Source: Lachnospiraceae bacterium UBA7110 (lineage in GTDB: Bacteria; Bacillota; Clostridia; Lachnospirales; Lachnospiraceae). Taken from it: a stretch of DNA of 10,937 bases. The DNA lies in contig DKYC01000153.1 in the NCBI GenBank assembly GCA_002492295.1, positions 1-10,937 on the forward strand, read 5' to 3'. The translations under genes and the position numbers were made by a program. A model generated the notes under the pieces. The model saw only the letters and a list, made by a program, of their open reading frames with translations. It was not told the DNA's origin and ran no database searches. Below are positions 1-5,204 of the stretch, in pieces (positions within the stretch are counted from its first letter, which is position 1; each line of letters starts with the position of its first letter).

Positions 1-14
1 TTTTTAAATTTTTT

Positions 15-35
15 TTATTTTTTTTGCGAAGTCAT
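15..35 (-). other. Possible start of the next gene or a 6-codon mini-ORF
   Basis: Reading leftward past cvpA there is an AAGAGGA ribosome-binding-like site at 41-47, six bases ahead of an ATG at 33-35. The frame runs only M-T-S-Q-K-K before a TAA at 15-17. The stop falls between two runs of eight A residues, so one missing or extra base would change the reading: of the two other frames, one also stops within the window and one stays open to its edge. It may be the lysine-rich N-terminus of a following gene with a homopolymer error, a tiny leader, or chance in AT-rich DNA. The window ends too soon to decide. Confidence 0.2.
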
Positions 36-52
36 CTTATTCCTCTTATTAT

Positions 53-535
53 CTATAAGATTTGCCGTAAAAGAATAACCAAATAGTTTGACGAATATAT
101 CATTGTCAGTAATTTACTCTCTGCGGTCTGCTCGAGAACCCATTGCCGCAGCCCGAACAAATCAAAGCTTCCTATCAGCAAATAAACAAGCCATATTATA
201 AAAACCGCCTCAACTGTACCGAGGGCTGCGCCGACAAGCTTGTCCGCGAACTTTCCCATCGGAATGGCTCGTACGAGCTTAAATGTATCAGCCAGGAACT
301 TTATCAGCCTGTGTATTAGTCTTATCACAATCAGGAGAAGCAACGCAACCAGGACACTTACAATACTTCCCTGTATGAAGCTCCCGATTCCCTTTGCAGC
401 AACTACCAATACAAATATTCCCAATATGCAGGAAATTATTCTGATTATTCCTTCAAGGAATCCCCGTTTCCAACCCCATACGGCTCCTGCTGCCAACGAT
501 GCCGCTACTATTATAAATAATATATTTACATCCAA
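53..535 (-). CDS. CvpA family integral membrane protein
   Basis: A 160-residue, very hydrophobic protein with four likely membrane helices at about residues 3-20, 28-47, 57-73 and 103-122. The first loop carries G-W-K-R-G-F (21-26), which matches the glycine-lysine-arginine-glycine signature at the start of CvpA proteins, and the length is typical of the family. CvpA was named for its requirement in colicin V production in E. coli; in other bacteria it is linked to envelope stress tolerance, with no firmly known molecular activity. The start codon is TTG at 533-535 with GGGAGG eight bases upstream; the nearby ATG at 529-531 is out of frame and followed at once by TAA. It lies 26 bases after the DUF5711-like gene and is probably co-transcribed with it. 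The family call is good; the role is open. Confidence 0.85.
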   Translation of the reverse strand: MDVNILFIIVAASLAAGAVWGWKRGFLEGIIRIISCILGIFVLVVAAKGIGSFIQGSIVSVLVALLLLIVIRLIHRLIKFLADTFKLVRAIPMGKFADKLVGAALGTVEAVFIIWLVYLLIGSFDLFGLRQWVLEQTAESKLLTMIYSSNYLVILLRQIL

Positions 536-543
536 CTCCTTAA

Positions 544-549
544 CCTCCC
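544..549 (-). promoter_or_regulatory. Ribosome binding site that fixes the cvpA TTG start
   Basis: On the minus strand GGGAGG ends eight bases before TTG at 533-535. A second purine-rich site, AAGGAG, abuts the TTG directly and lies five bases before the out-of-frame ATG at 529-531. The upstream site has normal spacing for the TTG, which is the only start in this stretch that opens the CvpA frame. Confidence 0.6.
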
Positions 550-561
550 TTTTTCGCTCCC

Positions 562-1779
562 CTACTGCAGTTCAATCAACTGTATCGAATTCTCCGTAAC
601 AATTGTGTAACGCGAAATATTTCCCATCGGAAGCAGGCAGAGTATCCTGTCCATAAAGGTTCCTTCAAACTTGAGCCTACCGTCCCAATCATATAAAACC
701 AATTCGTTGTCGTTGCGTATGATGATGGCTGCCGAATCAAACAGGATATCCGTGTATTCCGTGTTGAACGCTATCTCGTTTGTTTTTTTGGCGTTTGTAT
801 CGTATACCTCCAGGCGGTAAGCCGTCTCTCCTGTCGGATTAAAATATACTAGTCCCACATGATTTTCGCTGTAAAATACACTTTGTATTTCATCAGAAAT
901 CAGTGTATCCGATATACTTTCCGGTTTTTGTCTTCCCTTGAAAAACATGATACGGTTATCCGCCACCGCAAAAACAGCATCATCTTCCATAAAATGAACC
1001 ATCGGCACAACAGCATCCGCATAACCGTATCCACTGACTAAATTATCAGTATAATTTTGTCCAACCGCGGAAAAATTGTAAAAACCGATACTTGACGACA
1101 CATTCCCATTGTCAGCCCTGATATAGGAAACGGCTACTTGTGTGCCGTCATCGGAAATATCAATCGCAATCGGATAGCCTGACTGGCTCATGGTCGTTTT
1201 AAAGGATGCAAGCGGTTTCCCCGGTTCTCCCATGCTGCTGTAAAGATCAATCTGCGTTACTGTAGAATCGTCGAGAACAACTGCGACAATGCCATTTTCG
1301 GAAACACAGAAGTCCCTTATCGGCATAGTCGTTTCTATTGTCCCTAAAATTCCCTGTGTATTGGATACATAAATATTTCTGCCATTATAATCACCGACTG
1401 CCACGGTTTTTTTACAGGTGCGTATTATGGGCTCCTGCATTTCATAAGTCTGATTCCAAATGACCTTTCCTTTTGTGTTGGTACAGCTCATTCCATCGTT
1501 GCTGTATGTAAAAAGGGTTCCCGCCAAATTCATGCACCTTGAATCTTCCGACTTTGTCCATTCCGTCTGTTGTACAACCTCATAGTCAACATATACCTTA
1601 CTTTTCCAGCTCACATAAAGCACAAGCGCCAGTACTGCCAAAAGTGATAAAATAATAAGCGCTGTGTATATTTTTACATGACGGTGCCTTGCAAGCATAT
1701 GATCCATTGATTTTTCTTCCTTGCCGCCTTCGCCTTTTAACAGAACATGGTTTCTATTAAAATCTTTTATCTCTGCCAT
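562..1779 (-). CDS. DUF5711-like membrane-anchored beta-propeller protein
   Basis: The protein has a short basic cytoplasmic N-terminus, one membrane helix (about residues 46-66 counted from the upstream ATG at 1806) and a roughly 340-residue extracytoplasmic part. That part consists of recurring strand-turn-strand units such as DISDDGTQVAVS and LYDWDGRL, spaced like the blades of a WD40/YVTN-type propeller. This architecture fits the DUF5711 family that I associate with Lachnospiraceae; I assign it from memory of the pattern. No catalytic motif is visible, so a binding or scaffold role outside the membrane is more likely than an enzyme, which is inference. I prefer the ATG at 1777-1779 (MAEIKDF) because a GGAG precedes it, whereas the ATG at 1804-1806 has no ribosome binding site and lies within about ten bases of a predicted transcription start. 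It sits between the LysM gene and cvpA. Confidence 0.7.
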   Translation of the reverse strand: MAEIKDFNRNHVLLKGEGGKEEKSMDHMLARHRHVKIYTALIILSLLAVLALVLYVSWKSKVYVDYEVVQQTEWTKSEDSRCMNLAGTLFTYSNDGMSCTNTKGKVIWNQTYEMQEPIIRTCKKTVAVGDYNGRNIYVSNTQGILGTIETTMPIRDFCVSENGIVAVVLDDSTVTQIDLYSSMGEPGKPLASFKTTMSQSGYPIAIDISDDGTQVAVSYIRADNGNVSSSIGFYNFSAVGQNYTDNLVSGYGYADAVVPMVHFMEDDAVFAVADNRIMFFKGRQKPESISDTLISDEIQSVFYSENHVGLVYFNPTGETAYRLEVYDTNAKKTNEIAFNTEYTDILFDSAAIIIRNDNELVLYDWDGRLKFEGTFMDRILCLLPMGNISRYTIVTENSIQLIELQ

Positions 1780-1822
1780 AAATTCTCGTGCTCCGTTTCC
1801 AACCATTGTGTGTTTCTTATTC

Positions 1823-1831
1823 AGTATACCA
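1823..1831 (-). promoter_or_regulatory. Candidate extended -10 promoter for the DUF5711-like gene and cvpA
   Basis: The minus strand reads TGGTATACT in the short gap after the LysM gene, matching the extended -10 form TGnTATAAT with one mismatch. There is no good -35 hexamer. A transcript would begin near 1816, which favours the downstream start codon at 1779. It would let DUF5711 and cvpA be expressed apart from the LysM gene. Confidence 0.35.
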
Positions 1832-1837
1832 TTATTT

Positions 1838-2920
1838 TCATGGAAGTAAAAGCTTTTGACCGGAAAGAATGCTGTCGGGATTGTCCAATCCGTTTAATTC
1901 ACAGATTTCCTCCATCCGTGAATAATCGCCGTAGGTATTGATGCAGATACTTCTTAGTGTGTCACCGCGTTGGACTACATAATACTGCGGAACTGACGGA
2001 TTGACCGCAGGAGCAGGCTCCGCGGCTGTCGTTTCCCGTGGAAGGGCAGGTTCCGTGGCAGGTATGCTGACCGGCTCCTGCGTCATTTCCCCGGCAGGTG
2101 TGTCTATTGTGATTTCCGTATATTCTTCAGTTGCCGGCTCCTGTATCATATTTACCATGGAAGCTGTCTGGGTATACCGCTCCGATATTTCCCCTGAATT
2201 TTCTACGGTTTTATTTCCGATATTGTTTTCTATATTTTCCGACACAAATGTCATGCAGTAGTCAATACTCTCCTGCATACTTTTCATTTTCCCGTAGCTG
2301 TTTAAGGAAATGATGCCGTATGCTATGACACATACGACAAGACTTAGACTCAGCACATTCATGGCGCCCCATACCAGGCTCACCCTTGCCGTCTCCCGGT
2401 TGTATGCCTGCGTAAGCCTTCCAAGCCTTGCGGCGTTATCCGTATGAATTCGGCTTCCGGATTTTGCTGTTGTTTTCTGCAGCTTCCTCTGATGCCTCTC
2501 ACTGTTCCATGCAATTAAATAATTCTGCATTTCTTCATTTTGGTCATAATAGACGTAAAAATCATCGAGAATTACTTTCGTCCCCTTAATACTGATTTCA
2601 AAACGGATTCCTCTGTCCTTGTTTAAGCATACGAGAGCAGAACAAAGCAGTGTGTCTTTTTGGAAGTAACTTTTGCCGGCATCATCGGATGTTGTTGCCC
2701 CTGATATGACCATAATACTTTGCGACGACTGTTCAAAGCTGTTGCCATACAGATTGACGGATGTGCCCGCGATGGTATCAGGTTCCTGCTCGTATATCAG
2801 TTTTTTAACAAACGTATGTACATAGTCCTCCAAATAAAGTACATATATGCCCTCGGAAATGTTCTTTGCATCGCCTACGGTTCGGGTATTTACCGGTATA
2901 TCTGTTGTCTGCATGTTCAT
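1838..2920 (-). CDS. Single-pass membrane protein with C-terminal LysM domain
   Basis: Counted from the upstream ATG at 2932, the protein has a soluble N-terminal region (about 1-160), a basic stretch, a membrane helix at about 190-211, a Thr/Pro/Glu-rich linker (about 240-315) and a LysM domain at 317-363. The LysM opens with YYVVQRGDTLRSI and ends with ILSGQKLLLP, both canonical. LysM binds N-acetylglucosamine-containing glycan, so the C-terminus should lie outside the membrane against peptidoglycan and the N-terminus inside. The N-terminal region, starting around EGIYVLYLEDYVHTF, is beta-rich by eye; I do not recognise it, and it lacks the HxH zinc motif of active JAB/MPN proteases. I start it at ATG 2918-2920 because GGAGG lies five bases upstream, while the ATG at 2930-2932 overlaps that site. 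It could tether a cytoplasmic process to the wall; this is inference. Confidence 0.8.
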   Translation of the reverse strand: MNMQTTDIPVNTRTVGDAKNISEGIYVLYLEDYVHTFVKKLIYEQEPDTIAGTSVNLYGNSFEQSSQSIMVISGATTSDDAGKSYFQKDTLLCSALVCLNKDRGIRFEISIKGTKVILDDFYVYYDQNEEMQNYLIAWNSERHQRKLQKTTAKSGSRIHTDNAARLGRLTQAYNRETARVSLVWGAMNVLSLSLVVCVIAYGIISLNSYGKMKSMQESIDYCMTFVSENIENNIGNKTVENSGEISERYTQTASMVNMIQEPATEEYTEITIDTPAGEMTQEPVSIPATEPALPRETTAAEPAPAVNPSVPQYYVVQRGDTLRSICINTYGDYSRMEEICELNGLDNPDSILSGQKLLLP

Positions 2921-2925
2921 TTTTT

Positions 2926-2930
2926 CCTCC
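2926..2930 (-). promoter_or_regulatory. Ribosome binding site that sets the LysM gene start
   Basis: GGAGG on the minus strand shares its last-coordinate base with the upstream ATG at 2930-2932 and is five bases from the ATG at 2918-2920. The ribosome therefore most likely starts at the downstream ATG, making the protein four residues shorter than the longest frame. Confidence 0.65.
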
Positions 2931-2988
2931 ATTCCGAAGCGTTTTGGGAGCTGCGGCGTTTTACCGTTACAGCGCCTTACCTCGTGTT

Positions 2989-3027
2989 ATTTGGGCATGC
3001 CCAATTTGGGCATGGCTTAAAAAAGCC
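2989..3027 (-). repeat. Alternating repeat cluster in the LysM gene leader
   Basis: On the plus strand ATTTGGGCATG occurs twice, at 2989-2999 and 3004-3014, with a period of 15 bases. Its reverse complement CATGCCCAA lies between and overlaps both (2996-3004). This makes a perfect 14-base palindrome at 2991-3004 and a 9-base inverted repeat with a one-base centre at 2996-3014. Directly upstream in the transcript is a further small hairpin, GGCTT/AAGCC with four bases between (3014-3027). In RNA the two main pairings exclude each other. The block falls about 14 to 52 bases after the predicted transcription start, a place suited to an operator or an RNA switch. I do not recognise the motif. Confidence 0.6.
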
Positions 3028-3047
3028 TGTCTACGCCCTTACCGTCT

Positions 3048-3056
3048 ATCATAGCA
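3048..3056 (-). promoter_or_regulatory. Candidate promoter of the LysM-DUF5711-cvpA block
   Basis: The minus strand reads TGCTATGAT, an extended -10 element with one mismatch to TGnTATAAT. A perfect TTGACA lies upstream at 3075-3080, but its spacing of 21 bases is too long for an ideal -35, so the extended -10 probably carries recognition. A transcript would start near 3041 and have a leader of about 120 bases that contains the alternating repeats. Confidence 0.45.
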
Positions 3057-3092
3057 CGCTTCGCATGAGGATTTTGTCAAAACAAGTCAGCA

Positions 3093-3128
3093 AAGTCCCA
3101 CAGATTATCGGTATTGTCTGTGGGACTT
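3093..3128 (-). terminator. Hairpin downstream of galM
   Basis: AAGTCCCACAGA (3093-3104) pairs perfectly with TCTGTGGGACTT (3117-3128), a 12-bp stem around a 12-base loop, beginning 17 bases after the galM stop. On the minus strand it is followed by a T-rich but interrupted stretch, TTTGCTGACTTGTTTTG. It looks like an intrinsic terminator of the dnaX-ebfC-recR-galM run, with a suboptimal U tract. It separates that run from the LysM promoter. Confidence 0.7.
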
Positions 3129-3144
3129 GTTCCTGCCAATTTGA

Positions 3145-4185
3145 TTAATTATAAAACCTGTAGATTGTTGTCGTATTATAAGGTCTTTCGGGACCGTAAA
3201 CTACGTTCTGGAACTGCGGCTGGTGCACCGCGTCGGGAAAAGTCTGTGTTTCAAGGCAGAGTCCGCTTCGTTTTTTGTATGAGGCACCACCTTTTCCTGT
3301 CTCGGGCTGAATGCAGTTTCCTGCATAGAACTGAATGCCCGGCTGGTCGGTATAAACGACCATCTTTCTGCCGGATGCGGGGTCTTGAACCTCCGCCACC
3401 TTTTTTATGCTGCCGTCCCAGTTGTCGATTGCGAAGTTATGATCGTATCCTTGTCCGTATTTAAGTTGAATATCGTCCGCGTCGATATCGTCACCAATTG
3501 TTTTCATGATTCTAAAGTCAAACGGTGTGCCCTCCACAGGGACTAAATCGCCGGTTGGTATCAGGCGTTCATAGACAGGCGTATAGTGGAATGCATCGAT
3601 AAAAAGCCTGTGATTCTCAATGCTTCCCGCATCATGACCGGAGAGATTGAAATATGAATGGTTTGTCATGTTAATCAGGGTCGGCCTGTCGCTTGTCACA
3701 TGGTACTCGATTTTTAACTCGTTTTCGTCGGTAACAGTATAGGTTACCTGCACTTTTTTGTTGCCGGGAAATCCCATTGTCGCATTGTCTTCGAGCGTAA
3801 ATACCACACAGTTATCCTTTGGTTCGGCATTCCATATACGCTTGTGATAGCCAAGTGATTCATCACTGTGGAGATTGTTTGTACCGTCGTTGACTTTAAG
3901 CTGATATTTCACACCGTCAATTTCCATGCTTGCGTTGTCAATCCGGTTTGCACTTGGACCGATTGTGGAGCCGAAAAAAGAGCCGTTTACAAAGTACCCG
4001 TCTACCTTGTCGAAACCAAGAACGACATCCGCCATCGTTCCATTTTTGTCCGGTACAAGCAGGTTTACGAGGATTGCACCGAAATTTGTGACTTCCGCGG
4101 TAAAACCATTATTGTTTTTGATGGTATAGAGGCTTACCTCTGTACCGTCCGGCGCGTTGCCGAACGTTTTGCTTGTTACTGCCAT
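3145..4185 (-). CDS. galM: Aldose 1-epimerase (mutarotase)
   Basis: A 346-residue protein of full length for the GalM family, which interconverts the alpha and beta anomers of hexoses such as galactose and glucose in the cytoplasm. The residues that correspond to the characterised active site are visible: ANRI with Arg81, NLH with His106, NMTNHSYFNL with His176 as likely general acid, GYDHNF with Asp248, and CLETQTFPD with Glu312 as likely general base. The usual NLHGG reads NLHSD here, so the glycines after His106 are replaced. There is no signal peptide. The ribosome binding site AGAAGG lies eight bases before the ATG. It follows recR by 53 bases and ends at a terminator; no galK or galT is nearby, so it probably serves general hexose use, possibly with the glycosidase and kinase genes some 4.7 kb upstream. 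The family call is firm; the exact sugar is not. Confidence 0.93.
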   Translation of the reverse strand: MAVTSKTFGNAPDGTEVSLYTIKNNNGFTAEVTNFGAILVNLLVPDKNGTMADVVLGFDKVDGYFVNGSFFGSTIGPSANRIDNASMEIDGVKYQLKVNDGTNNLHSDESLGYHKRIWNAEPKDNCVVFTLEDNATMGFPGNKKVQVTYTVTDENELKIEYHVTSDRPTLINMTNHSYFNLSGHDAGSIENHRLFIDAFHYTPVYERLIPTGDLVPVEGTPFDFRIMKTIGDDIDADDIQLKYGQGYDHNFAIDNWDGSIKKVAEVQDPASGRKMVVYTDQPGIQFYAGNCIQPETGKGGASYKKRSGLCLETQTFPDAVHQPQFQNVVYGPERPYNTTTIYRFYN

Positions 4186-4207
4186 TTTGTTTTCCTTCTT
4201 TCTGTTT

Positions 4208-4236
4208 ATTTTTTATTTTTATGACATGTGTGTCAT
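4208..4236 (-). promoter_or_regulatory. Candidate galM promoter overlapping a palindrome
   Basis: On the minus strand ATGACA (4231-4236, five of six to TTGACA) and AAAAAT (4208-4213, four of six to TATAAT) are 17 bases apart. The -35 is one arm of an inverted repeat, TATGACA-CACA-TGTCATA, at 4220-4237, starting one base after the recR stop. The geometry fits an operator controlling galM separately from recR. The -10 is weak and the stretch is AT-rich, so chance is possible. Confidence 0.3.
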
Positions 4237-4238
4237 AT

Positions 4239-4835
4239 TTAGAGTTCCGTTCTTCCTTCGAGTGCGCGTAAAAGCGTCATTTCATCAATACACTCCAAGT
4301 CGCCTCCGACAGGCACGCCGCTTGCAATACGGGTGACTTTAATTCCGGTAGGTTTGATAAGTTTTGAAATGTACATCGCGGTGGTTTCACCCTCTAAGCT
4401 TGAGTTTGTGGCGATAATGACTTCTTTTACGTCGCCTTCCAACCGTTTGATAAGTTCCTTTAGCCTGATGTCATTTGGACCGATGCCCAGCATGGGGGAA
4501 ATCGCGCCGTGCAGGACGTGATACACGCCGTCAAATTTTCCTGTCCGTTCATATGCCGCTAAATCACGGATGTTTTCAACGACCATAATCGTGCCGTGGT
4601 CGCGTCCCTGATTGGCACAGATGGGGCAGATTTCCGCATCCGTAAGCGTATAACAGGTGTTGCAATAGTGAATGTTTTTCTTTGCGTCAAGCATGACCTG
4701 CGCAAAGCGTTCCACATGTTCTTCAGGCATATTGATAATATGTAATGCAAGCCGTTGGGCAGATTTGCTTCCCACGCCGGGAAGCTTGGAAAACTGCTCA
4801 ATCAATTTGTTGATATATTTACTGTAAAGTTCCAT
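4239..4835 (-). CDS. recR: Recombination mediator protein RecR
   Basis: A 198-residue protein at the usual RecR length. In order it shows a helix-hairpin-helix with LPGVGSKSAQR at 18-28 for DNA binding, a C4 zinc finger (Cys58, Cys61, Cys70, Cys73), and a TOPRIM domain from about residue 82 with VVENIRD (85-91) and ATNSSLEGE (142-150), followed by the conserved GVPVGGDLE stretch. RecR works with RecO, and RecF where present, to load RecA on SSB-coated single-stranded gaps during recombinational repair. Its ATG overlaps the ebfC stop as TAATG, which implies translational coupling. The dnaX-ebfC-recR order is a widely conserved bacterial arrangement. Confidence 0.97.
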   Translation of the reverse strand: MELYSKYINKLIEQFSKLPGVGSKSAQRLALHIINMPEEHVERFAQVMLDAKKNIHYCNTCYTLTDAEICPICANQGRDHGTIMVVENIRDLAAYERTGKFDGVYHVLHGAISPMLGIGPNDIRLKELIKRLEGDVKEVIIATNSSLEGETTAMYISKLIKPTGIKVTRIASGVPVGGDLECIDEMTLLRALEGRTEL

Positions 4836-5182
4836 TAGAATGGCAGTCCTCCGAGACCGCCTGCCATTTTGCCCATCAGTTCGTTATTTGCCTCGTCCGC
4901 CTGCCGGAGCGCTTCGTTTGTGGCGGCAACAATCATATCCTGCAGGGTTTCAATATCATCAGGGTCCACTGCCTCCTCTGAGAGCGTTACCTTAAGTACT
5001 TCTTTTTTGCCGGAAACAACGACTTCAACAGCGCCTCCTCCTGATTTTGCACTAAATTCCTTTGTTTCAAGCTCTTTTTGTCCTTCTTCCATCTGACGCT
5101 GCATGCGCTGTGCCTGCTTCATCAGGTTGTTCATGTTTCCGGGCATTCCCATGCCCCCCGGAAACCCTCCTCTTTTTGCCAT
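4835..5182 (-). CDS. YbaB/EbfC family nucleoid-associated protein
   Basis: A 115-residue protein with a Gly/Met-rich N-terminus (1-16), an amphipathic helix rich in Gln and Met (about 17-40, MKQAQRMQRQMEE), a central beta region with GGGAVEVVVSGKKEVLKV (48-65) and a C-terminal helix ending in a Gly-rich tail. This is the standard YbaB/EbfC fold, which dimerises and binds DNA; it acts as a small nucleoid protein and has been linked to regulation and repair. AGGAG lies about 11 bases before its ATG. It sits 22 bases after dnaX and overlaps recR by one base, its normal location. Confidence 0.95.
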   Translation of the reverse strand: MAKRGGFPGGMGMPGNMNNLMKQAQRMQRQMEEGQKELETKEFSAKSGGGAVEVVVSGKKEVLKVTLSEEAVDPDDIETLQDMIVAATNEALRQADEANNELMGKMAGGLGGLPF

Positions 5183-5204
5183 TTTTTACACTGCTCCTTT
5201 CTTA

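Noticed and set aside
1..52. Terminator after cvpA suggested by the long T runs at the left edge.
   Set aside because: For minus-strand transcripts these are A runs, and no GC-rich stem precedes them.
2921..3092. SOS control of the LysM gene, by analogy with the YneA LysM division inhibitor next to lexA.
   Set aside because: No GAACnnnnGTTC-type LexA box is present, no lexA is adjacent, and the protein is far larger than YneA, with its domains arranged differently.
2720..3148. Plus-strand frame of 142 codons crossing the LysM gene start and intergenic leader.
   Set aside because: It runs through the promoter, repeats and terminator hairpin, with no ribosome site and no recognisable protein pattern.
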